In this document: in pieces, positions 33,884 through 44,530 of the stretch
Layout: each line of letters starts with the position of its first letter
Position numbering within the stretch: the stretch's first letter is position 1
Assembly: GCA_009829735.1 (NCBI GenBank)
Contig: CM020619.1
Location: 26,057,248 to 26,121,247 of the forward strand
Source: Pyropia yezoensis
Taxonomy: Eukaryota; Rhodophyta; Bangiophyceae; Bangiales; Bangiaceae
DNA length: 64,000 nucleotides
Direction of reading: 5' to 3'
Translations under genes and position numbers: made by a program
The notes under the pieces: generated by a model
Databases searched by the model: none
What the model saw: the letters and a program-made list of their open reading frames with translations, nothing else
Told to the model about the DNA's origin: nothing

Positions 33884-35330
33884 CGGAGTTCGCGACGCCA
33901 TTGGATGACGTACGGTCAGCCGAGTGTGAGCGCGTGGGAGGAACAGATATTCGGAACCACTGGCGCCCGTCATCGGTGGTGCCTGCCCTCAGAGAGCCGA
34001 CCGCCGTGTGCCACCCGAGCCCGCCCCCCCTGACACACAGCCGCGCTCTTCCCGGTGTTGCCCGCTTGCGGCGCCGTCCCCACCGGCTCTTCGGTCTCTC
34101 CTTTCCCTTTCCTCGCTCTCTCCCGGTCCTGTCCGCGGCTTCTCCCCTCTCTCTGCCCACCCACGTGCCGTTCGCTTGTCCGCGCGCTCCCTGCTGTCTT
34201 CCAGCTGTCCCCCCCCTCTCCTTGCTCTCTCCCCGCCTTCCTATTGCCCTTTCCCTGCCCTCTTCCGCCGTCTCTTCGGCCTCTCCACGGCCTCTCCCCA
34301 GCCCCTCCCCGGCCTCTCCCAGCCCTCTCTCGCATCCCTTCCCCCCGTCTTCGGTGGGCGTACCAATGGTTGTGAAAGGGCACAAGAGAGTCGTCGATTG
34401 CACGGAGCTGCGGCAGGCTGCGGCAGCCTCAGCTCTGGCTCCAGCACCAGCGTCGACGGCGCATCCCCAGCATCCCGATGAACGGCTCTGCCGCACAATC
34501 TGAACGCACAGGGACCGCACCGTGATGCAGCAGGAGAGCGAAGGCTGGCAAGACGTGGTCCATATGCACACGCTGGCCGCAATCCCCACCTGGCCACATC
34601 AGGGCTGCGGCCCGCGCGCAGTCGCAGAAAGCAGAAGTGCAAATACAAACTTTAAATGCAAAAAGGGTCGCGACCCCCCGACGACGGCTCGGCTGCTGTG
34701 CTGCCATCCGGTTCGCAGCTACAGTACACATGACCTCGATCGGGCGGTTCCCTCCTGGAGATTCGTTCCGGCGTCAGCTGCGGTGGTCGGTGACTGCTGC
34801 ACCCGCGCAGCGGTAGGTGCGTCAGCGACAGCAGCAGCGGCAGCAGCAGTGGCAGCAGCGGCTGCTGCGACAGCGGCTGTGGGAGCGGCAGCGGGCGCAG
34901 TGGCAGCAGCGGCTGCTGCGACAGCGGCTGTGGGAGCGGCAGCGGGCGCAGTAGCAGCAGCGGTAGCAGCAGCGGAAGCGGTGGCGGCGCGACCCTCAAT
35001 GCCTGAATTCTGGCGGCCGTGGCTTCCCGCACATACAGACTGCCGCCTGTTAGAGCGCGCGAGCTGTGGGCCAGCGGCCACACGTGCCTTCACGTCCTCT
35101 TCGCTCTCCTCCGCCCGTTACGACTACCCTACCATCCTGCCCCGCACGCGCTCCCATCACTGTTGCCCGCCTTCAACCCATTCTGGCTGGCGAGCTACAC
35201 ACCGTGTGGTGAACGCCAGAGTAGCGCAGCTGCAAGTGCAGCATTTGCGGCCAGGGCATGCCACCGGCTGGGTCTACCGCACCTCATTTGTGGGGGGCCA
35301 CAATCATAGGAAGGATAATCGCTGGTGAGT
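33884..35330. other. CT-rich and alanine-codon-rich DNA; no firm gene
   Basis: 34030-34340 is strongly C/T-rich. Around 34800-34990 GCA/GCG/GCT codons dominate on +, giving an alanine-rich stretch. Open frames overlap on both strands and have no recognisable domain. Confidence 0.5.
34849..34950 (+). repeat. Two tandem 51-bp units in an alanine-rich stretch
   Basis: A 51-base unit (start about GTGGCAGCAGCGGCTGCTGC) occurs at about 34849-34899 and again at about 34900-34950. 51 is a multiple of 3, so in a coding frame it would repeat 17 residues. Confidence 0.75.
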
Positions 35331-35486
35331 TGCTTTTTGAGAGGATGAAGCGGGTGGCTGTTTTAGGTGTGGTCGTCTGCATGGCACCACGGGAGGTCGT
35401 GGCCGGGCATCGGCGAGCCCGAGCGAGTCACGGGGAGCACATTGGCTGCTTTCGCAGGGTTAGGCGTGCGATGAGCGGGCTGGAGG

Positions 35487-36428
35487 GTGCATCGTGTGGA
35501 AAATCGCAGCTACCTTTTGGCGTGCCGGCCTGTGCCCGAACAAAAGCGCTGCCCCCCCTTCGACTGTTCCTGGCATGCGTACCGCGCACATCGGCACCAT
35601 ATCTCTTTGGCTACGCCGCATCTTCACCTGCACCACAGCGTCTGCCACTCCATCCAACCCCTCCTCCGCGCTGCTTCCCCCCGCACTCGGCGCTCTATTG
35701 CCTTCCTCTCCACCGCCCCACCTCCTTTCACACTAGACACAGTGACGCCCGACCTACTTGCTGTTGCCCACCCTTGGACCAGAGCTCCGGGAAGCGTGGA
35801 CGCGCTGGCCACGACGGGCGAGCTGCAGTACGAGCTCTGCACTTCATCTTGCTACCTGTTCATCGACGCCGGCACTCTTCGCGACCTCGATGAGGTTGTC
35901 GTCGTCGTTCCGCCCGTCAGGTTTGTCGTCGTCTCGATGACTCCTCCGGCCATCACGGTGGACGTCATACGCGTGTACCTCCGCACAATGCCCAAATGCG
36001 AGCGCTTCCCGGTGAACATCCTGTGCATCAGCGTGCCCCCGTCGGCGCCTCGTGTTGGGGCCTCCCCTCTTTCAACCTTTCATGTCACCGACGTTGAGGA
36101 TGGGCTCGGCAGCCCGTTTGAGCTGCGCCGACACCGCAAGGGTGTGCCGTATCGGCTGGGCGCTGCAGGACATGAGCATCCTTCTGCAGCGGTATCTGTA
36201 TTGCCTCGTGGTGTTTGGGTTTGCCGTGAGCGACTGGTGCGCTGTGAGCTGGATTCGGATGCCGTCATCCCGGAGATTGCCGAGCAAGCTGAGTCCCGCA
36301 CTGCCACGGTCGTCATGTCTCGTAAGGGGCATAGACGTGCTGTGCTTGACCGCGCAGTCATCGCTATCTACGAGACTGTGGCAACCGCTGGGGAGGCCCG
36401 CAGCAGCTCTCATCAGGGACGGCGTTGA
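35487..36428 (+). CDS. Hypothetical open frame, possible host gene exon
   Basis: A 313-codon frame without an ATG at its start; the first internal ATG is at 35937 (MTPPAITVDVIRVYL...). It contains a hydrophobic segment (LDEVVVVVPPVRFVVVSM) and otherwise mixed composition, less repetitive than its surroundings, which is the only reason to list it. I recognise no family. It could be one exon of an intron-containing gene or a chance frame. Confidence 0.25.
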   Translation: MHRVENRSYLLACRPVPEQKRCPPFDCSWHAYRAHRHHISLATPHLHLHHSVCHSIQPLLRAASPRTRRSIAFLSTAPPPFTLDTVTPDLLAVAHPWTRAPGSVDALATTGELQYELCTSSCYLFIDAGTLRDLDEVVVVVPPVRFVVVSMTPPAITVDVIRVYLRTMPKCERFPVNILCISVPPSAPRVGASPLSTFHVTDVEDGLGSPFELRRHRKGVPYRLGAAGHEHPSAAVSVLPRGVWVCRERLVRCELDSDAVIPEIAEQAESRTATVVMSRKGHRRAVLDRAVIAIYETVATAGEARSSSHQGRR

Positions 36429-36822
36429 TACCGCAGTTTTGACCGCTTGTCGCTACATGACAAGACAGTCGTTGCAGAGGCGGCACACCGAGAATGGGTC
36501 GGCTGCGGCGAAAGAGCACGGCGAGGCGGAGAAGGAAAAAGCCAGAACGACGTAAAAGTCTATCTTCTCCGGTGCAATAGATCAGAGGAAACGTATGCCA
36601 CGTAGGTCGCCCGCGGTCGGACTGCACTGTCGCCGGCGCGGGTAGAGGGACTGGCGCCACTAGACGGCACGGCCACGGCACGGCTGTCGACCAAAGCGCA
36701 GCCCGCACACGTCGCCTCTCGTTGCAGTGCCCACACAGGGACATAGCCTCGTTCGCTGCTACAGTGGCTGCTCCCCCGGCTGAAGCCGCCGCCTCACTCT
36801 TGTGACCGGATCCGACACAGCT

Positions 36823-38770
36823 GACAACGCGCGGCCGTCGCTGCCGCGGTCAAGGGGGGGAAGAGGGGAAGCAGCCGCTCGTGTCGGGCGAACCGACGCT
36901 GCCGCCGCTCCCCGGCCACCGCCGCCACGGCCGCGGCCGCCGCCACCTCCGCCGCCGCCGCCGGGGTCGAAGCGGCCGACAAAGTGAGGCTGTCGCTGCC
37001 GTGGTCGGGGGGGGTGGGGGCGAAGCCGCCGTCCGTGTCGGGCGGGCTGCTGCCGCCGCCGCCGCGGCCACCGCCGACGACGCCGCTGCTACCACAGCAA
37101 CCGCCGGGGTCGACACGGCCGACAACGTGCGTCCGTCGCTGCCGTGGTCGGGAGGATGGGGCGGGAAGCCGTCTTCCGTGTCGGGCGAGCCGCCCCCACC
37201 CCCGCCGCGGCCACCGCCCTCGACGCCGCCGCTGCCGCCAAACCTGGCGGGGTCGACGCGGCCGGCAACGCGTGGACGAGGCTGCCGCGGTCGGGAGTGG
37301 GGGGGGGGAAGCCGCCGCTGGTGTCGGATGAGCCCTTGCCGCCGCCGCACAAGCCACGGCCGCCGCCGCCGCGGCAGCCACCACCTCCGCCACCCTCGTG
37401 GGGTTCCACGCGCCCGACAACGTGCGGGCGTCGCTGCCGTGGTCAGGAGGGGGGAAGGGGAAGCCGCCGTGCGTGTCGGTCGAGCCGCCGCCGCCGCCAT
37501 CGCGGCCACCGCCTCCGACGCCACCGCCGCCGCCGCACTCGCCGGGGCCGACGAGGCCGACAACGCGAGGCCGACGCTGCCGCGGTCGGGGGAGGTGGGG
37601 AAGAAGCCGCCGCTGGTATCGGACAAGCCTCCGCCGCCGCCTCAAAGTCCATGGCCGCCACCGCCGCGGCAGCCGCCACCTCCACGGCCGCCGCCGGGGT
37701 CGACGCGGCCAACAACGTGCGGCAGTCGCTACCGCGGGAACTGCCCTCGACACCGCCGCTGCCGCCGCGGCCACCGCCCTGGACGCCACCGCCGACGCCG
37801 CAACCGCCAGAGTCGACGCGGTCGACAGCGCGTGGCCGACGCTGCCGTGGTCGAGGGTGGGGGGGGAGCAGCCGCTGCTGGTATCGGAAGAGCCCCCGCC
37901 GCCGCCGCAAAGGCCACGGCCGCCACAGCCGCGGCCGCCGCCCGCTCCACGGCCGCCGCCGGGTTCGACGCGGCCGACAACGTGCGGCCGTCGCTGCCAC
38001 GTTGGGGACGTGAAAAGGGCAGCCGCGCCGATTGTCCGACGAGGAGCCGCCGCCGCCACCGCGGCCACCGCCGCCGACGCGACCGCCGCCGCACCACCCG
38101 AAGGGGTCTACGCGGCTCCCACCGCCGCTTTTTCAGCCGCGGCCGCCGCCGCTGCCGCCGCCAGGGCCGACGCGGTCGACAATGTGCAGCCGTCGCAGCC
38201 GCAGTGGAGGGAGGGGGGGGGAAGCCGCGGCCCGCGTCGCACGAGGCGCCGCCGCCGCCACCGAGGCCAACGCCGCCGACGCCTCCGCCGGCGCCGCAGT
38301 GGCCGCCGCCACTCCCACCCGGGCCCACGCGGCTGACAACGCGGGGCCCGCGCTGCCGAGGTGTTGGCGAGGGGGGGGGGGCCGCAGCCTGTGTCCGAAG
38401 GGCCGCCGCCGCCGCCTCCACCACCGATGCGGCGGCCGCAGCAGCTGCCGCCGCCACCAGGGCAGAAGCAGCCGGCAGCGCGCGGCCGTGGCTGCCACGG
38501 TCGGTGCAGAGAAGGCAATCCCGCCCATCGCGTCCGACAAGCCGCTGCCGCCAACCCAGCGGCCACAGCCGCGGACGCCGCCGCCGCCGCCGCACGCCCC
38601 GAGGTCGACGCGGCCAACAACGCCCGGCAGTCGCTGCTGCGGTCGGGGAGTGGGGGGAGGAAGCCGCCGCTCGTGTTCGAAGAGCCTTCGTCGCCGCCAC
38701 CACTGCCAACGCCGTCGATGTCGCCGGCGCCGCCGCCGCCGCGGCGGGGGCGCGCCAGGACTCGGGGTAG
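36823..38770. repeat. GC-rich tandem array, about 13 units of roughly 140-155 bp
   Basis: A landmark GACAACGTGCGGCCGTCGCT-like word recurs at about 36823, 36978, 37121, 37264, 37416, 37559, 37711, 37823, 37976, 38178, 38335, 38474 and 38616. Most intervals are 139-157 bases. Between landmarks lie GCCGCC-rich stretches. Several frames on both strands stay open for 300-630 codons, but typical spacings (143, 152, 155) are not multiples of three, so successive units fall in different frames. That argues against a protein-coding origin. Confidence 0.75.
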
Positions 38771-39419
38771 CGAGGGACATGGAGCAGCGTTAGGTTGTAA
38801 GTAAGCGTTCCCTGCTCCGACCTAATTGGGCAATTGACATCGTGCCGACCTCTGGGCTGTCCCAGGCTGTTGCGTAACAGACTGCCACGCGCGGAAGCGC
38901 GCCCACCTGGTTGATGCGCTCTCTGTTGCCGCCGCGATCGCTGCGTTCTCTTCGCCGCCTGGCCGCCTCTGGCACACTCTTTGCCGCTTGCTTCGCTCTC
39001 GTCTGAGTCGGTTCGTGCTACGTCACCGGTGGCGCATCGCTGCACCTGCTGCGTTCGATTTCTACTTGCGCTGTTGCCCCAGTCCACCCTCCACGGTCTG
39101 TTTCTCGTCCGGCGCCTGCGACCCGAAAATACCAGACGCTTTTCCTGCGTGTTGCGCACTCCGCTCCCCGCCGCCTGTCTTCCTGCTTTCTGGCTTCAAC
39201 TGCGGCCTCTTTTACCCCGTCTCTACAGGCCGCGGCTGCGCAAATTTCCTCTGTTGGAGCAGCGGAGAGGGCGGGGAGCAGGCTGTCGCGCGTGCCTTCT
39301 GCAGGGTTGCCCTCAGCTACAGCGTTTTGTGCCGGTGCGAGATTGATTGTCGAATCCGCGGCTGCCGCTGCCGGCGACCGATCTCCGGCGGTCAAAGCTG
39401 TTGGTTGACGGCATCTTTC

Positions 39420-39740
39420 ATGGCGTCCAGGCGCGAAGCGCGTAGCCCTGCGGCGGCTGACGCACTTTTAGGCCTGCAACAGCTGGGATTGCGGGTGGAC
39501 TCCGACTCGAGCGTTTTGCACCAGCAGTCCCAAAAGCTACCCGATGGCATGTTAGATGGACACAGCAGCGTGTTTCCCGCGCCATACCATCTCTTGTTTC
39601 ATGGCCTGGCCCGCTGTTGCATGAAGGCGCTGTTCAAGGCTCTTCCTCGAGACCTCAAGCGTATTGTAGCGGCATCCCTGAGCGATGCGTTGTGTCATTG
39701 TCACCCTGAAGCACACTCGTGTCTACAGGGCCCGATGTGA
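39420..39740 (+). CDS. Short ORF or exon directly left of the outer LTR
   Basis: 106 codons from ATG (MASRREARSPAAADALLGLQQ...) to TGA at 39738-39740, nine bases before the LTR. The stretch LDGHSSVFPAPYHLLFHGLA has a flavour of the inter-catalytic region of some DNA-transposase families, but no catalytic motif is visible and the assignment is weak. The CAATTTCAG before the LTR could be a splice acceptor. If so, the outer element inserted at an intron/exon edge and the gene continues beyond the window. Confidence 0.3.
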   Translation: MASRREARSPAAADALLGLQQLGLRVDSDSSVLHQQSQKLPDGMLDGHSSVFPAPYHLLFHGLARCCMKALFKALPRDLKRIVAASLSDALCHCHPEAHSCLQGPM

Positions 39741-39749
39741 CAATTTCAG

Positions 39750-40112
39750 TGTAGCACAATAGGAATCCATCGCACGTCCACTCTCAGGGAACACTCACCA
39801 AGCGGGATCGGCACCAACGTCACCGGGAGGCCAAGGTTGCTGTCCTTGGAGCGCAAGCCACGGGACCAAGATGGGAGCCCAAATGGGAGGGGTTTGTTGT
39901 TCTGCCTTGGCCGGCGGTGGATTCGCCGCCGGCCCCCTCGTTATAAACCCTCGGAGACACTACTAACTACCCTCCACCCCAAGATGCAAGTCCCTCTGGT
40001 CATACGTAACTTATAGATTCCGTGACCAGTACGGACTCTCAAATGGAAAGCCAAGGATTAGAAGTAGCCCCCCTAACATTAGGGTCACAATACGGCCAAC
40101 CATATTGCTACA
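39750..40112 (-). repeat. Family A LTR (3' LTR of the outer element)
   Basis: 363 bp with complete termini, followed on the minus-strand side by the purine-rich TAAGGGGGGGATA at 40113-40125. Confidence 0.9.
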
Positions 40113-40698
40113 TATCCCCCCCTTAGATTCGGCCCGTCCTCGGGTCGAGTTGCATTCGGGTTACCGAATGTAAGTGGGTCGCGTGACTGTTTACCAGTCG
40201 GGTGGGGCTTTGCGCCCTGTCGCGACATACACCCCTTTTCGAGGTTGTCTGAGGGGGGTGCCCTCCTTTGTGTGGTACACACACGATCCGTTTTCCGGAC
40301 AGTTAAATTCCCGATGCGAGTTTCTGTTCACGACCCCCCTTTCCGAGGGGTGGTGCAAGCGGATCCGCCACCAGGTGTCTTGTGGTAGGGGGAGCCCCTC
40401 TCGTGTGGACGATTGAGTGGGGGGCGGGGGCTGCCCGCGTTGCGTGGGGGCGGTTGGGGGTGACCCCCCTTGCTTACCCCGTGTGTGGGGGGGGCGTGGC
40501 TCCGGTCCAGGTGCCTGGGTGGAGCGCCCTTGTAGCTCGGCTGGCGCGGGTCGTCTCGCGCTGCCGCATCGCTCGTGCTGAGCTGTGTGGTTATAAGCGC
40601 GGGTGCCCGCGCTTCCCTGGCTCGTCTCGGTGGTCCCACCGTACCGGGTCGTAGCCGTCGACGGCTTGTGGGCGCGGGGGACTCTGCCACCAGTTATC

Positions 40699-41855
40699 AT
40701 GTCCTATCCCCAGGTGCTTGGGGAGGAGGAAGACCTCCTGGTCGGGGAGGAGATGGAGGACGACGCGCCTGTCGGTCCTGACGCCGCGCGTCACGGGGCG
40801 AGCTCGTCTGAAGACGACGAGCCTGCGGTGTCCGTCCGTCTGGCGGCCGGGGGACTGTCGTCCGTGTCCAGCGGCACGACGGTGCCGTCGGTCGGGGGTC
40901 AGCCCGGCGGTCAACCGCTCGTGGCGGCTCCTACCCCCTCTCTGCCGGCTGCCCGGATGGAGCCTGGTGCCGGTGCCGGCTCGCCGCAGCTACCCCAAGA
41001 TGGCCCGCCCTACGGCGGAAGTGGCGATTCCCGGCCGACTCCGGCTGGGCAAGGTGGTCTGGGTGTCCGGACGGTGACTCCTCAAGGCGATCCCGACGTC
41101 GACGTGGGTGGTGGTGGCGGTGCGACACCCGGTGCGGCGAGTCAAGACGGTGCGGGTGTCCGCACGGCCGGTGCTTCGGCTCCGGAGGCTGTCCAAGTGC
41201 CTTCCCCTTCCGAGGCGGGGGCGACGTCGACGGGTAGTGCCGGAGCCGGTACCCTACCTGCGGTGCCGCCGGCGTCGAGCGGTCGAGACGCTCCTTCCCC
41301 CATGGCAGTTGACACCGGGAGCTACTCCGGGCGAGTGCCCGCCCTACTTCTTCCTCCTCGTCCCCGTGCCCAGACGCCGGTGCACCTACCCGTTGGGCTT
41401 CCGCCGGCGCCGGCGCTTCTTCCTGGGCCGGGCCGGGTTGCCCCGTTGGGCGGCCACGTCGGCCTGGTCGGTGGCGGCGTCGCCTCTGCGGGTGGCGGTA
41501 CCGCTTCCGCGCGGGGCGGTGCCGCCTCTGCGGTGGGACACCTCCCGCTGTCGGTCTCCGAGCTGGTGGCTCGGGTGCGTAGCCTGACGGTGCAAGAAGC
41601 CACGGACTCAGGCGGTCGGATGCGGGTGGACTTCCACCCGCCGGGCCGTCGTGGAGGTACCTCCCGTCCGGTTTCGTTGGACCCCTGTTGGGAGCGGGTG
41701 CTGGCTCGGCTGGTTGCCCAGCCTGACGCGGTTCGCGTCGAGCATCATTGGGTACTCAGCCAGCCGGACGACCGGCATGCTCAACTCTGGCGCGCCCGGG
41801 TCGGGCGGCCTGAGGCTACTCTGCACCCCGCTTTTGGGGTGTGCGACTAGGTTGC
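40699..41855 (+). pseudogene. Antisense accessory ORF type A2, 5' half
   Basis: ATG at 40699 (MSYPQVLGEEEDLLVGEEME...). Same plan as type A1: acidic start, long Pro/Gly/Ala linker, then LSVSELVARVRSLTVQEATDSGGRMRVDFHPP and WERVLARLVAQPDAVRVEHHWVLSQPDDRHAQLWRARVG. TAG at 41848-41850 replaces the TTG seen in the sister copy at 31486-32929. Five bases further the frame is cut by an LTR. The 3' half resumes at 61923. Confidence 0.8.
41851..41855. repeat. Target-site duplication GTTGC (left; right copy 61923-61927)
   Basis: The same five bases flank the nested family A element on both sides and, once merged, restore the antisense ORF reading VAP. Confidence 0.85.
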
Positions 41856-41959
41856 TGTAGCACAATAGGGATCCGTCGCACGTCCACTCTCAGGGAACAC
41901 TCACCAAGAGGGATCGGCACCAACGTCACCGGGAGGCCAAGGTTGCTGTCCTTGGAGCG
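41856..41959 (-). repeat. Family A LTR, left fragment (copy IV 3' LTR)
   Basis: The first 104 bp of the 363-bp LTR, interrupted after GAGCG by the family B element. It continues at 51312. Confidence 0.9.
41955..41959. repeat. Target-site duplication GAGCG (left; right copy 51307-51311)
   Basis: GAGCG precedes the family B element and is repeated immediately after it; removing one copy plus the element restores the family A LTR. Confidence 0.9.
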
Positions 41960-42428
41960 TGTGGCAAAAACCACTCGCACACACGGCACCCAAGTTGGGG
42001 CGGTGTACAAGGGCTGCCTCCCGTGTCGGGGGAACCGGAAGAAGTGCAAGTCGCGCACACTCTGTCCCTGTTGTGGGGCAAACCCCCCACTGACAAACAA
42101 GAAGATGGTGTGTGGTCCAACAGTTTCTTGGTCGGGACGGGGACGCAGGGCCAAGCCCCGCTGTCCCTCCCCTTATCCCCCCAGGGTCCACTCAGAATCT
42201 CGCCACTCAGAATCTCCCACCCCAGCACCTGCCCACCGGGCCACACGAAAATGCAAGACGATAAATGCAGAAAACCCTCAAATCCAAGTTGGATTTACTA
42301 CTAAGCTAACTATCCCAAACTTAGGGAATACGGACCCAAATGCAGGGGGAGGAACGGATCAGGCTAGTGGCCTGCCGCCCCTTGCATGGCACGTGTTGCC
42401 CCCCTACCTGGGGGTCAATACTGCCACA
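41960..42428 (-). repeat. Family B LTR (3' LTR)
   Basis: 469 bp, TGTGGCA...TGCCACA. Contains GCGCACA-rich and T-poor segments and two copies of the CAAGTTG word (41991, 42285). Confidence 0.92.
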
Positions 42429-42442
42429 CTCCCCTCTCCTCA
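42429..42442 (-). promoter_or_regulatory. Polypurine tract, family B
   Basis: The minus strand GAGGAGAGGGGAG abuts the 3' LTR, fixing the genomic sense as minus. Confidence 0.75.
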
Positions 42443-42745
42443 GTTCCGACCGACCCGGTCGGCCCTGTGAGGGGGTGCGTAAACGCACGTCTCCGCGTTG
42501 GGGGACGCGACTTGCTGTCCCCCCCTTGAGTACGTCACGCGGATGTGGAGGCGGTCATGTTGACCGCCCCTCTCCTCAAGCTTGCCCACTTGGCAGCTTG
42601 CTTTCCTCGGTTCACACCTCACCACCACCACCACTTCCCCTTTACCTTACACGGGGCCGCCCCACGCTGGGGAGGCCACCCGTCTACCCACGATCCGAGT
42701 CCCCCTTAACTCGAGGCGGGTCTCGTGCCGCGATAGCCAGGGCGT

Positions 42746-42766
42746 CTCTCCCCAACTTGGGGAGAG
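42746..42766. repeat. Perfect inverted repeat before the family B antisense ORF
   Basis: Arms CTCTCCCCAA and TTGGGGAGAG around a single C, ending two bases before the ATG at 42769. It is the longest example of the CAACTTG-type palindromes scattered through family B. Confidence 0.8.
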
Positions 42767-42768
42767 CC

Positions 42769-44346
42769 ATGGCGACTCCGGGAGTGGAGACGGACTCTCT
42801 CGATGAGCGTATGGAGGACACCTCCTACGGTGCAGCGCCCGCCGGGACTTCCGGCGGGGGCTCCGCGATCGCTCCGGGGGATGGGACTCCCGCGTCACCC
42901 GGCTTTGGGTTGACGGCGGGATCTCCCCCGGAGGCGGGACAAATTGTCCCGCGTGAGGCCTTGGGGCGGTGGTTTTACCCCGCTTGGCCTCTGTATGAGG
43001 AGGGGTTGACCGTTCTTTGCTGTGGCCGACTTGGCGCAGCGATGGGTCGAGTATGGGACCGCCTACGGGAGAAGTATTCCCGTAGGGTCGGGTTCCCTGC
43101 CGGCTTCAGGACGGACCAGTTTGCCTTCCTGGACGACGAGGAGGTTGAGGACGTGCAGCGGGCCAAGGCAATAGTGGACCGCGGGGGAACTATCCCGGGT
43201 CCCGGCGACTTGCCGACCTTCACTTGGGACGCGGTGGCAACTCGCCCCCCGTACCTTCACGAGGCCGATCCGCACACTCATCACTTTGATGTGCGGATGG
43301 GGAAGGACTTCCGACGAGGTCCCTACTTGGTGACCTCGGCTCAACTTGAGTTTCCTCAGCAGTCTGCTGCCAGTAAGAAGCAGTACTACCCGAAGAAACC
43401 CGAGTGGTGGCCTCAAGTTGAGGTCCCCTACGGGTTCCCGGCGTTGTTGCCACGGTTGCTTGACCACTTTGGCTCCGTCATGTTGACGGCTGGCCTTGAT
43501 CACCTGGTGTGGGCCATGTTGGCCACCCAGTGGCTCCTCGAGGTCATGTCGACCTGGGTCTCTTGTGTTCAGCGGCGGGGGATGCTCTGGAATCTCCCCC
43601 TCCGGCTCATCCAGGGTTTGGAACAGCTCACCCCTCAGCTAGTTGCTGAGGGGTGCTCGTCAGGACAACTCACTCTACTTGAGGAGATGCTCCGCCTCCA
43701 CAAGTTTATCGAGTGGGAGAGCATTGAGCACAAGTTGCGCCGCCCCACTCGTGGGCCCAAGGACGATGGCGCACTTCGCCAGTTCGTGTGGGTCGCTCGT
43801 GAACTTCACGACGGCCGTGTGGTCCTCCGAGAGGGGTTGGGCATCGGGGACTACCCGTATGCCCCGGGGGTGGATCGCCTCACTGCGCCACCCCCGGACA
43901 AGCCCATAGTTATGGCTGTGCCCTCATACGATGATCATATGACTCAACCTACTGCGGGGGCCCTAAGTCGGGGTCGCAGTTACACCCGGGTTCCGCCACC
44001 TCGGCGTGTTCCTCCGCTTCCTCCTGTCCCCTTCCAACCGCACGGGGACATCCCGATTAGCGTGGCCATTGAGTCGTCCACCCCGGTATCCCCCAACTTG
44101 GGGGCCACCCTCCTGACGGTATACCCCAAGTTGGTGTTAAAGCCCACGCCTCTAACCTCAGAGATGATGATCACCACGTTGGTGCGCACCATTTCCTGGT
44201 TGGCCGCGTCGACCGCAACCCTCCGAACTTCCGAGACTCCTCAACTTGAGGAGCGCGCTCGTACTGCAGTGGCGACCGCGAGTTGCGAGTCGGTGGCGGA
44301 GTTTATGACGGCCGAGTTGGCTCGCATTGGGGCTATTATGCCCTAG
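42769..44346 (+). CDS. Antisense accessory ORF of family B, 525 aa, intact
   Basis: Encoded opposite to gag-pol between pol and the 3' LTR. The ATG at 42769 (MATPGVETDSLDERMEDTSYG) is preferred because upstream in-frame sequence is LTR-proximal. The first 70 residues are acidic and Pro/Gly-rich. A mixed alpha/beta-looking core follows (REALGRWFYPAWPLYEEG, FDVRMGKDFRRGPYLVTSAQLEF). Residues 231-320 run LDHFGSVM... VQRRGMLWNLP... LIQGLEQLTPQLVAEG... LHKFIEW, which lines up with LRYFGSVL... VRRQGRLFHLP... IAQLGVDLIAAK... VHDAVNW of the family A antisense ORF. A Pro-rich region and a helical tail (RARTAVATASCESVAEFMTAELARIGAIMP) end it. No known family recognised. It could act against host silencing, as a chaperone or envelope-like product, or on DNA; the sequence does not decide. 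Confidence 0.8.
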   Translation: MATPGVETDSLDERMEDTSYGAAPAGTSGGGSAIAPGDGTPASPGFGLTAGSPPEAGQIVPREALGRWFYPAWPLYEEGLTVLCCGRLGAAMGRVWDRLREKYSRRVGFPAGFRTDQFAFLDDEEVEDVQRAKAIVDRGGTIPGPGDLPTFTWDAVATRPPYLHEADPHTHHFDVRMGKDFRRGPYLVTSAQLEFPQQSAASKKQYYPKKPEWWPQVEVPYGFPALLPRLLDHFGSVMLTAGLDHLVWAMLATQWLLEVMSTWVSCVQRRGMLWNLPLRLIQGLEQLTPQLVAEGCSSGQLTLLEEMLRLHKFIEWESIEHKLRRPTRGPKDDGALRQFVWVARELHDGRVVLREGLGIGDYPYAPGVDRLTAPPPDKPIVMAVPSYDDHMTQPTAGALSRGRSYTRVPPPRRVPPLPPVPFQPHGDIPISVAIESSTPVSPNLGATLLTVYPKLVLKPTPLTSEMMITTLVRTISWLAASTATLRTSETPQLEERARTAVATASCESVAEFMTAELARIGAIMP

Positions 44347-44441
44347 CCAGCCCCACTTGGGCGTGGCAAGCGTCGTGCGAGCCGGGCATACTCGCCTCCT
44401 CGCCGTCGTCGCCGACACTCACGGCGCTCTCCCTCCGTGTC

Positions 44442-44530
44442 GTAAGACGAGTTGTCTTACTCCGTCTCGGAGTCCTCTACCCCGTCGGAGACGGAGTCTG
44501 TCCGGCGACTGCGCGCAAACTTGCGCGCAG
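44442..44530. terminator. Cluster of three hairpins in the family B convergent spacer
   Basis: Perfect arms GTAAGAC/GTCTTAC (44442-44460), CTCCGTCTC/GAGACGGAG (44460-44496) and CTGCGCGCAA/TTGCGCGCAG (44509-44530) lie between the antisense ORF end (44346) and the pol end (44793). Their place matches the palindromic units of family A. A role in ending both transcripts is inferred. Confidence 0.6.

Noticed and set aside
34020-34500. Plus-strand frames in the CT-rich stretch as Ser/Pro-rich proteins
   Set aside because: Three overlapping frames are equally open; low-complexity sequence with no start context or domain.
36881-38770. 629-codon plus-strand frame and overlapping 424- and 476-codon minus-strand frames
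   Set aside because: They lie in a GC-rich tandem array whose typical unit spacings are not multiples of three; composition explains the lack of stops.
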